Source: Bdellovibrionales bacterium RIFCSPHIGHO2_01_FULL_40_29
GTDB taxonomy: Bacteria > Bdellovibrionota > Bdellovibrionia > Bdellovibrionales > Bdellovibrionaceae
Reading direction: 5' to 3'
Length of the DNA: 64,000 nt
Assembly (NCBI GenBank): GCA_001771815.1
Contig: MEPU01000004.1
Coordinates: 248,001 to 312,000, forward strand
Both the position numbers and the translations under genes were made by a program. Below are positions 8,736 through 17,608 of the stretch, piece by piece (positions within the stretch are counted from its first letter, which is position 1; each line of letters starts with the position of its first letter). Under the pieces are notes generated by a model. That model was not told where the DNA came from, searched no databases, and saw only the letters and a program-made list of their open reading frames with translations.

Positions 8736-10166
8736 ATGAACTTAAAAACTTTGATCGTTGATGATGAGGCTGAACTCAGAAAATCCGTCGTATCCATACT
8801 GAAGAATACTGATTTAGGTATTCAATTTGATATTGAAGAAGTCAGCAATGGAATGGAAGCCTTGGCAAAGGTTAAAACGAGCGATTGGGATTTAGTCTTG
8901 ATGGATGTTCGTATGCCTGAAATGGATGGTCTTGAAGCCCTACGTGAAATTAAAGAACACAATCCAAGTACTTTTGTTGTTATCATGACCGCACATTCTA
9001 ATTTAAATGATGCCATCACAGCTATTCGCGAAGGGGCGTATGATTATTTAGAAAAGCCCGTCAGCCCTGAAAAACTGAAAGATATAGTTAAAAAAAGCAT
9101 GGAAGCTCACGAGATGGTTTCAAATTTGACGGCATCAAATCCCATATTTGATGATGATATCGAAAGTGAAATTGTTGGAAATAACACAAAAATGAAGGAA
9201 GTTTTTAATTTAATTTACAAACTCTGCAAAGTTGAGACAACGGTACTGATCCGCGGAGAAAATGGAACTGGAAAAGAACTGGTTGCACGGGCTATCCACT
9301 TCAATTCCCCTCGAAAAAGTGGCCAGTTTGTTGCGGTCAATTGTGGAGCTATTCCTGAAAATCTGATGGAGTCGGAGTTTTTTGGACATGAAAAAGGCGC
9401 CTTCACCGGAGCTATTGAACGTAAAATTGGTAAATTTCAATTGGCCAATAACGGCACTTTATTTTTAGATGAGATTGGCGAGCTTCGCCCGGAAATGCAG
9501 GTTAAATTACTTCGAGCCATTCAAGAAAAGAAATTCACTCCGGTGGGAAGCAACCGCGAAGTCAAAACAAATGCTCGCATTGTGGCCGCGACCAATCGAA
9601 ACCTTGAAAAAATGATGGAAACAGATGATTTTCGCGAAGATTTATTCTATCGCCTGAATGTTATGCCCATCTTCTTGCCGCCACTTCGTGACCGGCCAGA
9701 TGACATTCCCGTACTGGCAACAACATTCTTGCAAAAATTTTCAAAACAGCATGAAAAGCAAATTTCTCATATCGAACCCGAGTGTCTCGAGATGATGAAA
9801 AAATACCGCTGGCCAGGAAATATTCGTGAACTTGAAAACATTATCGAGCGCGCCTTTATTGTTGAATCCAGCTCCGTGATGACAAAACAAAGTTTACCAG
9901 ATCAAATCATCAATGAGGTTTCTAAAAGTACACAAGAAGCACTTCCCTTGACGGCTCAGATATCCGCATCGTCAGCTTCTGATGCACAAGCCCCCCTGGA
10001 TTTTGAGATCTACAAAGAAAAAGCAGAAAAAGATTTTATCCTCAGTGCGCTTAAAGCCAATAAAGGAAAAATAAATCAGACTGTGGCGCAAGCCAATATT
10101 CCAAAGAACACACTTCTTCGAAAAATTCGAAAATATGGAATCAATGTCAAAGATTTCAGCGAGTAA
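8736..10166 (+). CDS. Sigma-54-dependent response regulator (NtrC family)
   Basis: Partner of the upstream CHASE2 kinase. The receiver domain has the acidic pair VDDE and phosphoacceptor D57 (LVLMDVRMP). The AAA+ sigma-54 interaction domain has Walker A GENGTGKE, the GAFTGA loop that contacts sigma-54, Walker B LFLDEIGE and sensor region RLNVMPIFLPPLRDR. The C-terminal Fis-type helix-turn-helix is KINQTVAQANIPKNTLLRKIRKYG. The ATG at 8736, with GGAG upstream, gives the normal receiver N-terminus; the ORF-track start at 8694 lies inside the kinase gene. The 3' end overlaps the convergent glycosyltransferase by 11 bases. Target promoters are not identifiable here. Confidence 0.94.
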   Translation: MNLKTLIVDDEAELRKSVVSILKNTDLGIQFDIEEVSNGMEALAKVKTSDWDLVLMDVRMPEMDGLEALREIKEHNPSTFVVIMTAHSNLNDAITAIREGAYDYLEKPVSPEKLKDIVKKSMEAHEMVSNLTASNPIFDDDIESEIVGNNTKMKEVFNLIYKLCKVETTVLIRGENGTGKELVARAIHFNSPRKSGQFVAVNCGAIPENLMESEFFGHEKGAFTGAIERKIGKFQLANNGTLFLDEIGELRPEMQVKLLRAIQEKKFTPVGSNREVKTNARIVAATNRNLEKMMETDDFREDLFYRLNVMPIFLPPLRDRPDDIPVLATTFLQKFSKQHEKQISHIEPECLEMMKKYRWPGNIRELENIIERAFIVESSSVMTKQSLPDQIINEVSKSTQEALPLTAQISASSASDAQAPLDFEIYKEKAEKDFILSALKANKGKINQTVAQANIPKNTLLRKIRKYGINVKDFSE

Positions 10167-11202
10167 GTAGCTCCTGACACGCTATTAAGACTTGCTCTGC
10201 AGTTATTTGAGTCATGCAGTGATGATGTTTAAGAGGACATTTTTGATGGCCATGCTTACCACATGGCCGACACGTCAATGAATTATTCTGAACAACAAAA
10301 GCATTTGAAGACCAAGGTCGAAATCCCAAATTTAAAGTAGTTGGACCAAAAAGTGCGACAACAGGAACATTCTGACTGGAGGCCATATGGGCTGGTGCAC
10401 TGTCATTACTGACCACCAGATCACAGGTTGCAATAAACTCTACTGATTCTAGAATCGATTTTTGTCCAGCCAGCACGTGTGTTTCTGGGACAACATGATG
10501 AACCTGTTCACACAGACTTTTTTCATCAGGTCCTCCCATTAAAAAAACCTGATAGCCATTTTGAATCAACATCTGAGACAATTCTGTAAACCCAGAAAGT
10601 GTCCATTTTTTTGTAGCCCAAACACTTCCAGGAAAGATGGCGATTTTTCGTGTGGGCTGATGACTCTGCCTACTTGCCGTGACAGCAAATTTTTCCGGAA
10701 TGGCAACCATGCGACCATTTGATTCTGTTCGATTTAAATTCTCCCAAGTTTCTCCGGAGAGATCCTGACTACTGACGGGATCAATGGGTGATAATAACCA
10801 TAACTGTCGCAGTGGGTCTGGCCATTTTGATTGGTAAGACACGGTTTCTGTAAATACCAAGGAACCAAGCACTGACTTAAATCCAATCTTACGCTTGGCT
10901 TTTATTTGAAAACTCATCAACTGACTTCGAATAGATCGATGAATACAAAAAACAGTTTCAATTCTTATTTGATTGAGCTCTTTAACCGCTTGTAAATAAC
11001 TGTAACGATCGCCTTTTTGAACTTCAAAAATATGATCAACAAATTTTTCTTTCAAAAAATAAGCACCTAGATTTTTTTTGCAAACTAATATCAGGCGATC
11101 ATGGGGATACAGAGATCTCAAACGCTTTAACAAGGGAATTGTAAGAAACAAATCTCCTAAAAAAGCTGTTTGAATAACAACATGCGATCGCACTAAATTC
11201 AT
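10156..11202 (-). CDS. Glycosyltransferase family 9 (heptosyltransferase, WaaF-like)
   Basis: Cytoplasmic GT9 enzyme expected to add heptose to the LPS inner core. The N-terminus IQTAFLGDLFLTIPLLKRL matches the family's acceptor-side signature. The C-terminal donor domain has IAIFPGSVWATKKW, VSNDSAPAHMASSQNVPVVALFGPT and a C-terminal CRPCGKHGHQKCPLKHHHCM cluster common in WaaF-like proteins. The 348-residue length is typical. It is the last gene of the minus-strand envelope operon and overlaps the DUF3108 lipoprotein gene by ATGA. The exact sugar and acceptor cannot be read from the sequence. Confidence 0.88.
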   Translation of the reverse strand: MNLVRSHVVIQTAFLGDLFLTIPLLKRLRSLYPHDRLILVCKKNLGAYFLKEKFVDHIFEVQKGDRYSYLQAVKELNQIRIETVFCIHRSIRSQLMSFQIKAKRKIGFKSVLGSLVFTETVSYQSKWPDPLRQLWLLSPIDPVSSQDLSGETWENLNRTESNGRMVAIPEKFAVTASRQSHQPTRKIAIFPGSVWATKKWTLSGFTELSQMLIQNGYQVFLMGGPDEKSLCEQVHHVVPETHVLAGQKSILESVEFIATCDLVVSNDSAPAHMASSQNVPVVALFGPTTLNLGFRPWSSNAFVVQNNSLTCRPCGKHGHQKCPLKHHHCMTQITAEQVLIACQELLTR

Positions 11203-12263
11203 TGTTCGTTTTGACCCGGTCGAATTTCAACAATTTCAGACACTAGCGATCCAATTTTTATTTTGGCTTCAATTCTGAGAATATACTTACGCGAATCATC
11301 AGAAATCCAAATATGCATATCCCCCGCCTGCTCCAGGGCACCACGAGATACGACCTGTGCCTTAATCTGAATCGCATCAAACTCACCAGCCTCAGTCGAA
11401 ATTTTTTCCTTTTTTAATGCCTTCCCTTTAAAAATGATATTCTTTTGATCATCGGCAACCCGAAATGAATACTCTTTGCCAATCTCCCATTTAAAAATAC
11501 GCATATAAAAAATTCCACTAAATGCATTCTGTGAAAATGGTAAAATTTCCCATTCTTGCTTTTTTTCTTCGTGACCTTTTTTTTCGGTGTATTTGTGCTC
11601 CCAATAATTGGCTTTTAAGTTTTTATGGTCAAAATAAGATCGACCCTCGCGAAGTTGCCCCGTTTCTTTAACGTGAAGCTTGAAAACATGAGGTGTGAGA
11701 TCTTCAAAATCAACGTAGGTCTCAACTTGATCATCGACAGAATAAAAATTTGAAAATAAACGACTGGTTTTCAGCTCGGTTAAAAAATTATAGGATTTGC
11801 GACCATTCACTTCGACAAAAGGTTTCACTTGAAATGTTAAGCGCCCTGCTTCTGCGGAAAAATAGCTGACCGAATGGATAACCGTTTCATTCACACGAAA
11901 TGGATCCACACTAGGACGTCTGCTAGAACCAGCGAAGCCCTCAGAATCTTCGATATCTGGTTGACGCTGTGTTGGAGGTGCTCCTTTTACGGGTGCCGCA
12001 CTCGATTTTTTACTTTTACTCTTTTTGCTCTTCACTGGAGGTTCAGGAATTTTGATGGCTTCTTTTTTAATGACTTCAACAGCTCTTGGAGTTGGAGCGA
12101 TTTCTATTGGTGCGGGTGGCTCCGTTGGCTTGATCTGAACTTTCTCTTCGAAGTCGGTACTTTTAAAAATATCCTTTTCACCCTCATATTTTAAATATCC
12201 GGATGAGCACGAAACTGAAAGCCCAAAAATTAAACCTAATACTAATCTTGAAACCATTCTCAT
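11199..12263 (-). CDS. DUF3108-type lipoprotein
   Basis: Predicted lipoprotein: hydrophobic signal ending in lipobox LSVSC, giving a lipidated cysteine near residue 19. Residues 40-120 are a Pro/Lys-rich, low-complexity linker (PTEPPAP, KSKKSKSKKSS) suited to spanning periplasm. From about 120 onward the protein is a beta-rich DUF3108-like domain (VSYFSAEAGRLTF near its start, GEFDAIQIKAQV later). DUF3108 proteins often lie near LPS or lipoprotein genes, but their role is unknown. It overlaps the lpxL-like gene upstream and the heptosyltransferase downstream by ATGA, so it is tightly coupled to lipid A and core synthesis. Confidence 0.75.
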   Translation of the reverse strand: MRMVSRLVLGLIFGLSVSCSSGYLKYEGEKDIFKSTDFEEKVQIKPTEPPAPIEIAPTPRAVEVIKKEAIKIPEPPVKSKKSKSKKSSAAPVKGAPPTQRQPDIEDSEGFAGSSRRPSVDPFRVNETVIHSVSYFSAEAGRLTFQVKPFVEVNGRKSYNFLTELKTSRLFSNFYSVDDQVETYVDFEDLTPHVFKLHVKETGQLREGRSYFDHKNLKANYWEHKYTEKKGHEEKKQEWEILPFSQNAFSGIFYMRIFKWEIGKEYSFRVADDQKNIIFKGKALKKEKISTEAGEFDAIQIKAQVVSRGALEQAGDMHIWISDDSRKYILRIEAKIKIGSLVSEIVEIRPGQNEQ

Positions 12264-13144
12264 TCAAACTTCTTCCATCTTCGGTGAACCCACATCCAAT
12301 GTTCTGGATGTTGACGCACAATTTTTTCCAACTCCAAATTAAAACGATTCGTCACATTTCTTTTATAACTCTCATCATCATCACCAGAAAATGGCTGCAA
12401 ATCAATTCTTTCGCCAAAACAAACATGAAGTTTCTGCTTCTGATCCCAGTATGTATAAATTGGAATGACCGGCGCCTGAGTTTTCTTAGCAAATAACGAC
12501 AACCCGTAGGCTGTTCCTGTTTTTTTTCCAAAAAAAGTGGTCTCGACCCCATAAGGCATACCCATAAATTGGTCCAGCACAAAAACAACCCCCTGCTGTT
12601 TTTTAAGAACTGCCAATATTTCAAATGCATTTTTGCGGGAATGAGCATCAATAAATTTTGTCTTCGCGGCACCACGCAAGTTGAACCAAAACTCATCCAA
12701 AAATTTGCTCTTAAAACGTTTTGTAATAATAGTAACTGGCAAGATCTGCTGACTGATCACAGCCGCCGCAAGATCTCCGCTGCCTAAATGCAGTGACAAA
12801 AATAGAGCCCCTTTTCTTTCACTCTCAAGAACTTTTAAATTCTCCAAACCCTCAAAAAGAACATGACGCTGGATCCAGTCCTCAGACACAGAAGGAATTC
12901 GAATCACATCAAAAAAACTGCGGCACATATTCTGCATTGATTTCCGAGCAATCTCAACTTTGCGCTCAAGCGTTTCATTGGGAAAAACCAAATCTAAATT
13001 GGCAAATAGGACATCTTTTCGAATACGAAAAACATCGACCCAAAGAAATGCTAAACACTTTCCCAAATAAAGATTTACTTGATTTGGCAGATGCGCCCAA
13101 ATCCAAGCTAAAAATGAACTACAAATGGCGGCCAATTTTTTCAA
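12260..13144 (-). CDS. Lipid A late acyltransferase (LpxL/HtrB family)
   Basis: Inner-membrane acyltransferase of the LpxL/LpxM family that adds secondary acyl chains to lipid A. The catalytic HX4D motif is HLGSGD. Other family features are the hydrophobic N-terminal anchor, ARKSMQNMCRSFFDVIR, VFVLDQFMGMPYGVETTFFG, and the C-terminal MWVHRRWK. The ORF-track start (13192, GTG) lies deep inside lpxK. A better start is TTG at 13144, nine bases after a perfect AAGGAG (GTG at 13153 abuts it too closely). With that start it still overlaps lpxK by 26 bases. Which acyl position it serves is unknown. Confidence 0.88.
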   Translation of the reverse strand: MKKLAAICSSFLAWIWAHLPNQVNLYLGKCLAFLWVDVFRIRKDVLFANLDLVFPNETLERKVEIARKSMQNMCRSFFDVIRIPSVSEDWIQRHVLFEGLENLKVLESERKGALFLSLHLGSGDLAAAVISQQILPVTIITKRFKSKFLDEFWFNLRGAAKTKFIDAHSRKNAFEILAVLKKQQGVVFVLDQFMGMPYGVETTFFGKKTGTAYGLSLFAKKTQAPVIPIYTYWDQKQKLHVCFGERIDLQPFSGDDDESYKRNVTNRFNLELEKIVRQHPEHWMWVHRRWKKFE

Positions 13145-14129
13145 AAAATTCACTCCTTGTGTTGGAATCAATTTCAACCCGATAGTCAACACCCTGAAGA
13201 TGCTCCTTAATGACTGGATCTTGAATTTTAATTAAATCCTTAGCTGTTGTTACCAGTTTAAGCCCTGGCATCTGAACCAAAAGCTCACGGTAGTGTCGGA
13301 CAATATCGTCTATTTCAGACGCTGAATAGTGATGATGATCTGGAAATTTTCTAAATTCAACAACCTGAAATTTTTCTTTCTCCAGTGCTGATTTGAATGA
13401 TTCGGGACGTCCTAACCCACAAAAAACAAAAAGTGGATCTCTTTCAGCTTGAAGCGACCCCATCTGTAAAATTAACTTGGATTTATAAAGTGATGTTTTT
13501 AACTGAGGAGCGTGTTTTAAAATAATTTGAGAAAGTTTTAAAATTTTCTCATCTTCGGAAAGATTTGTTTTAGTTAAAAGAATGGCATCGGCGCGACCCA
13601 ACTGTCGAAGCGATTCCCGCAAACGCCCGATCGGTAATGGTTGGAAATAATTCAAAGGCGCCGTGGAATCAACAAGAACCAAATCAAACTGACGAGCTAA
13701 CTTGCGATGACTAAAACCATCATCAATGATAACAAGATCAGGCTTTTCAAAGGCAACTGCTTGCAATGCTGTTTTGTACTTCACCGGACCAGACCAAACA
13801 GAACACTGTGGCAAAAGTGATTGCAGCAAGCAAGGCTCATCACCAAAAATCTGAGTTGCTTTGGGATTCATTAAATCCACCTTTTGTGGCGTCTTAAGAC
13901 TCCCTTTGTAACTTCGAGAAACTATAACAATCCGCTGATAGCCAGCAGCTAAATAGCTGTTCGCCAAAAGCAGAACGCATGGAGTTTTCCCCGTTCCACC
14001 AACAGAGATATTCCCCACCGAAATCACAGGCACACCCACATCTATTTTTTGAATAAAATTTGAATCATACAATTTATTCTTGAGATCCGACCCCCACTCA
14101 TAAATAAGCTGTAGAGGGCGAAGAATCAT
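13119..14129 (-). CDS. lpxK: Tetraacyldisaccharide 4'-kinase LpxK
   Basis: Phosphorylates the 4' position of the lipid A disaccharide at the inner membrane. The P-loop VGNISVGGTGKTPCV is the LpxK signature, followed by the second conserved block DDGFSHRKLARQFDLVLVD and the LPIGRLRES segment. Length (336 residues) is typical. It overlaps lpxB by ATGA and runs into the lpxL-like gene. A point of interest: the published B. bacteriovorus lipid A is phosphate-free, with mannose in its place, so the presence of LpxK implies the phosphate is removed later or that this species differs. Confidence 0.95.
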   Translation of the reverse strand: MILRPLQLIYEWGSDLKNKLYDSNFIQKIDVGVPVISVGNISVGGTGKTPCVLLLANSYLAAGYQRIVIVSRSYKGSLKTPQKVDLMNPKATQIFGDEPCLLQSLLPQCSVWSGPVKYKTALQAVAFEKPDLVIIDDGFSHRKLARQFDLVLVDSTAPLNYFQPLPIGRLRESLRQLGRADAILLTKTNLSEDEKILKLSQIILKHAPQLKTSLYKSKLILQMGSLQAERDPLFVFCGLGRPESFKSALEKEKFQVVEFRKFPDHHHYSASEIDDIVRHYRELLVQMPGLKLVTTAKDLIKIQDPVIKEHLQGVDYRVEIDSNTRSEFFEKIGRHL

Positions 14130-15283
14130 AAATAAGACTCTAACGATTCAGCAACACGCGCCGTTGCGCCCTTGTTGCCAAGGTACGAAGTCAGCGTTTT
14201 TAAATCAGCTATCGTTTTTTGGGTGTACTCTGGATCTGTGATATAGCGATCCATCAGTTTGAATAACTCATCTGGATTAACGTCACTTTGTTTGCGCTCA
14301 GGAACGACTTCACATCCCAAAATTAAATTCACCAGTCCAAAAAACTTTACTCCACGAATAAAAAAATGCGCAAATAATCCTGTCAGACGACTAAGTTTAT
14401 AGATAATCACCATCGGCTTATGCAATAAGCCCACCATCAAGGTCGCTGTTCCTGATGCCACAAGGATATAATCAGCCAGACTGATCATTCGATTAGGATC
14501 ATCCTGAAGCAAAATATACGGAGATTTGAAATTCTCAAGTCGAGCTTGCATCTCTTCTTTTTTAATTGTGGGAGCCACAAAAATCATGAGTCGCAAGTGG
14601 TTATGCTTTTTCAACAAACGCCGAGCCGTTTCCAATTGAACATTTAATAACTGATCCAGTTCACCCCGACGAGAACCCGGCATCAATGCCACTATTTTTT
14701 CTTTCGATGTGATACCAAATTTTTCACGACGCGAAGAAATTTTTTGTTCGTCATACAAGTCCGGATCAATTTCATCTAAAAGCGGATGCCCCACAAACTC
14801 ATATGGCACACCTCGGGATTGATAAAAATCCACTTCAAATGGAAAAAGCAAAAAGGCTTTAACGCAGAATTTTTTAATCGTCTCAACCCGACTTTTACGC
14901 CAAGCCCAAACTTGTGGAGAAATATAATAAAAAACCTTAAGCCCAAAGGCATGCAACTTTCGAGATAAAAATAAATTAAACTCAGGGTAATCCATAACAA
15001 CCACCACACCAGGACGACGCTCTTTTGCGGCTATTACCAATTGATCAAAAACCAATTTCAATTTTGAAAACTGTGCAAAAATCTCGGAGGCTCCAACCAC
15101 GGCCATTTCTTCAGATTTGCCCAAACGTTCAAACCCCTGGCGCTCCATCTCATCGCTTCCGACTCCAAAGAAGTGGTAATTCTTCCCCTGAGATCGCCAG
15201 TACTGCATCAGCTTTAAGGCGTAATGCGCGCTGGATGCTTCAGCAGCAATAATCATTATTTCAATGGGCTTTTTTGAATCCAC
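14126..15283 (-). CDS. lpxB: Lipid-A-disaccharide synthase LpxB
   Basis: GT19 enzyme that joins UDP-diacyl-glucosamine and lipid X (or diamino equivalents) into the lipid A disaccharide. Recognised by IMIIAAEASSAHYALKLM, FFGVGSDEMERQGF, VVMDYPEFNLFL, YYISPQVWAWRKSR, PFEVDFYQSRGVPYEFVGHPLLDE and LMPGSRRGEL, all standard LpxB blocks. The ORF-track start (15388) reads back into the preceding gene in a meaningless frame. The likely start is GTG at 15283, sharing a single base with the upstream stop (TAGTG). ATG at 15256 is the alternative. The enzyme looks intact. Confidence 0.95.
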   Translation of the reverse strand: MDSKKPIEIMIIAAEASSAHYALKLMQYWRSQGKNYHFFGVGSDEMERQGFERLGKSEEMAVVGASEIFAQFSKLKLVFDQLVIAAKERRPGVVVVMDYPEFNLFLSRKLHAFGLKVFYYISPQVWAWRKSRVETIKKFCVKAFLLFPFEVDFYQSRGVPYEFVGHPLLDEIDPDLYDEQKISSRREKFGITSKEKIVALMPGSRRGELDQLLNVQLETARRLLKKHNHLRLMIFVAPTIKKEEMQARLENFKSPYILLQDDPNRMISLADYILVASGTATLMVGLLHKPMVIIYKLSRLTGLFAHFFIRGVKFFGLVNLILGCEVVPERKQSDVNPDELFKLMDRYITDPEYTQKTIADLKTLTSYLGNKGATARVAESLESYL

Positions 15284-16209
15284 TAAGCACCTCGAATCGA
15301 TAGACGCTGCACCATTTTCTCGACAAGCTCTAAAGCACGGGTGGCTTCCAGACCCGTGATAGCTAGAGTTGCCTTTCCAAGCAGGCATTGAATAAAATGG
15401 TTTACTTCTAAAGCCAAAGCATCTTGCTTTGGAATATGTGTTTTGATGATTTCATGAAAAGGTTCAACGACCAAAACCTTCAATGTCTCGGCCTCTTGGG
15501 TCGCTGTATTCATATAAATAACTTCATCTTTTTTAACCAAACGATAATTTCGAATAATCTGTGGAGTGACTCGAGAGTTATTAATGGTTATTTGCAATCC
15601 ACTTTTCAGTTTCAAACGAACTGAAACATCATCTGTTGTTGGTTGAATAAGGCAGCTTCCTTGTATTTCAAAATCCACAACAGGCTCTTCGAAAATCCAT
15701 TGAACCAAATCCAGATCGTGAATGGTCAGATCATGCAATACACTGACATCGGCACCACGAATACGGAATGGAGCTAGGCGATTTATTTCTAAATACGTGG
15801 CTCCTTGTTTATTTTTCTTTAAATACTCAAATGCGGGATTAAAACGTTCAATATGTCCCACTGTGAACAGTGTTCTATTTGATTCAGCAATTTCACAAAG
15901 CCTATGGCCCTGTTCAGACGTTGCGGCGATTGGCTTTTCAACAAGTACAGGCACTTTGTTTTTCAAAAAGAACTCGGCTACCTCATAATGCGCCTGAGTA
16001 GAAGTCACCACATGAACAAAGTCCACATGACCAATCATATCTTCTTTTTTTGCAAAAGCCTGAACACCCAATTCACTTGCTACTTTTTGTGCTTGTTCAA
16101 ATGAATAATCGCACACGCCAACCAATCGAGCTTCCGCATGAGCCTTGATCTTCTGTGCATGAAACTGTCCCAGATATCCTACACCGACAACGGCTCCACG
16201 AAGCTTCAT
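15283..16209 (-). CDS. Gfo/Idh/MocA oxidoreductase, GnnA-like
   Basis: NAD(P)-dependent sugar oxidoreductase. The N-terminal Rossmann motif is VVGVGYLGQFHAQKI and the catalytic-lysine block is VLVEKPIA, followed by GHIERFNPA and the HDLTIHDLDLVQWI histidine region. It sits between lpxA and lpxB. In Acidithiobacillus ferrooxidans, GnnA of this family oxidises UDP-GlcNAc at C3, after which GnnB transaminates it, giving diaminoglucose lipid A. B. bacteriovorus lipid A is known to contain diaminoglucose, so the GnnA role is a strong inference. No GnnB-type aminotransferase gene lies in this operon. The start is preceded by AAGGAG. Confidence 0.8.
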   Translation of the reverse strand: MKLRGAVVGVGYLGQFHAQKIKAHAEARLVGVCDYSFEQAQKVASELGVQAFAKKEDMIGHVDFVHVVTSTQAHYEVAEFFLKNKVPVLVEKPIAATSEQGHRLCEIAESNRTLFTVGHIERFNPAFEYLKKNKQGATYLEINRLAPFRIRGADVSVLHDLTIHDLDLVQWIFEEPVVDFEIQGSCLIQPTTDDVSVRLKLKSGLQITINNSRVTPQIIRNYRLVKKDEVIYMNTATQEAETLKVLVVEPFHEIIKTHIPKQDALALEVNHFIQCLLGKATLAITGLEATRALELVEKMVQRLSIRGA

Positions 16210-16235
16210 AAATCTCCTTAAAATAAAACCCCGTT

Positions 16236-17051
16236 TTATTCGTCGGCGGTAGATCCACCGGCATTCCGGGAAATCGCTATGCCGCGACTCGAGCTTTTAA
16301 TAAATTGAACTAAATAATCAATATTTTCTGAGGGTGTACACTCATTCGCAATTCGCTCATATGCATTTTCCAATGTGGTTGAACCCATAATGACAATGCG
16401 AATCGCTTTATGAATATTTGAAACTTCTTGTTTCGAAAATCCTTTACGTAATAAACCCACTTTATTCGTCGCCCGAACAATGGCGTAATTCCCTTGGGCT
16501 CTTGAAAAAGGCAAAATATCTTTGTTCACGATACTGGACCCTGCAACAAATGAATTTTTACCAATTTTAGAAAATTGATTGAAAGCACAAACTCCACCAA
16601 TAACGACATTATCTTCAACCACACAATGGCCACCAAAATGAGAATTATTGGCGACAATCACATTGTTGGCGATCTTACAGTCATGACCCACGTGTGAATA
16701 AGCCATAAAATAGCAATTATTCCCAATCACCGTCGCGCCATCATGTTTGCTGGTGGCAATATTCATAGTCGAAAATTCACGAATGACATTGTTATCACCG
16801 ATGATCAACTTAGTGGGCTCAGCCTTGTAGCTGATATCCTGCGGAGGACCGCCAATAACGGCCCCTGGCGAGATGTGATTGTTCTTACCGATCTCTACAA
16901 TTCCAAACCGAGAACCAATTGTCACATGACTTTCGACATATGTTCCTTGGCCGATTTTTACTCGGCCCTGGATGTTACAATAAGGACCTATTTCTATGTC
17001 CTCATCCAATTCAACATCTGCTGATACAATACTTGTAGGATGGATTTTCAT
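16236..17051 (-). CDS. lpxA: Acyl-ACP:UDP-sugar O-acyltransferase LpxA
   Basis: First acylation step of lipid A synthesis. The N-terminal two-thirds is a left-handed beta helix of hexapeptide repeats (for example VELDEDIEIGPYCNI, ENVVIGGVCAFNQFSKIG). The catalytic-histidine region VANNSHFGGHCVVEDN matches E. coli His125, and SRAQGNYAIVRATNKVGLLRKGFS starts the C-terminal helical part. Length 271 residues is slightly above the usual 260-265. It starts 20 bases after skp; lpxD and fabZ, which often separate these two genes, are missing. Substrate could be UDP-GlcNAc or its 3-amino form made with the neighbouring GnnA-like protein. Confidence 0.94.
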   Translation of the reverse strand: MKIHPTSIVSADVELDEDIEIGPYCNIQGRVKIGQGTYVESHVTIGSRFGIVEIGKNNHISPGAVIGGPPQDISYKAEPTKLIIGDNNVIREFSTMNIATSKHDGATVIGNNCYFMAYSHVGHDCKIANNVIVANNSHFGGHCVVEDNVVIGGVCAFNQFSKIGKNSFVAGSSIVNKDILPFSRAQGNYAIVRATNKVGLLRKGFSKQEVSNIHKAIRIVIMGSTTLENAYERIANECTPSENIDYLVQFIKSSSRGIAISRNAGGSTADE

Positions 17052-17071
17052 TTCAGCTATTTCTTCCGCAA

Positions 17072-17584
17072 CTATTTTTCTTTATCAAAAGCTTTGATAA
17101 CGTCTTCGGTGATATCAGAATCCGCTTGAGCATATAATACAATTTGTGCCGTGGGATTACTTTGAATAACCATGCTCAGGCTTTTTTCTTTAGCTACTTT
17201 TTCGATTACTTTTTTCATTTTTTCAACGATTGGTGCTAATAAATCATTTTCTTTTTTACCAAGTTCGTTTTGGGCTTTTTGTGCAATTTGGTTAAATTTT
17301 TGCATTTCTTCTTGAAGCTCTTGAGCTTTTTTAGCCAAAGCCTCTTCAGCTAAAACGGATTTCTTTTTGTCAAAATCTTCGCGCATTTTATCAATGTCAG
17401 CTTTTTTCTTTTCCAGATCCTTATTTTTCTTTTCAGCTTCTTTCTTCATTTCTTCTTTGGCTTTTTTACCTGCAGAAGATTTTTCGATAGCCTTTTGCAC
17501 ATCAACATAAGCCAACTTGAATTCGGCAGCAGAGGCCATAGAGGCTGTCATCATCATCGCTACTAAAATATAAACTGTTTTCAT
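17072..17584 (-). CDS. skp: Periplasmic chaperone Skp/OmpH
   Basis: Periplasmic chaperone that carries unfolded outer-membrane proteins to the Bam complex. It has a signal peptide (MKTVYILVAMMMTASMASA) cleaved before AEFKLAYVDVQKAIEKS, the family N-terminus. Residues 40-115 form a long Lys/Glu-rich helical hairpin, the Skp tentacle (EEMKKEAEKKNKDLEKKKAD). The C-terminal strands (LSMVIQSNPTAQIVLYA) close the trimer body. Start ATG is preceded by AGGAG. Directly downstream of bamA, the classical arrangement. Confidence 0.92.
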   Translation of the reverse strand: MKTVYILVAMMMTASMASAAEFKLAYVDVQKAIEKSSAGKKAKEEMKKEAEKKNKDLEKKKADIDKMREDFDKKKSVLAEEALAKKAQELQEEMQKFNQIAQKAQNELGKKENDLLAPIVEKMKKVIEKVAKEKSLSMVIQSNPTAQIVLYAQADSDITEDVIKAFDKEK

Positions 17585-17608
17585 ATTTATTCTCCTTTTT
17601 GATTATTA

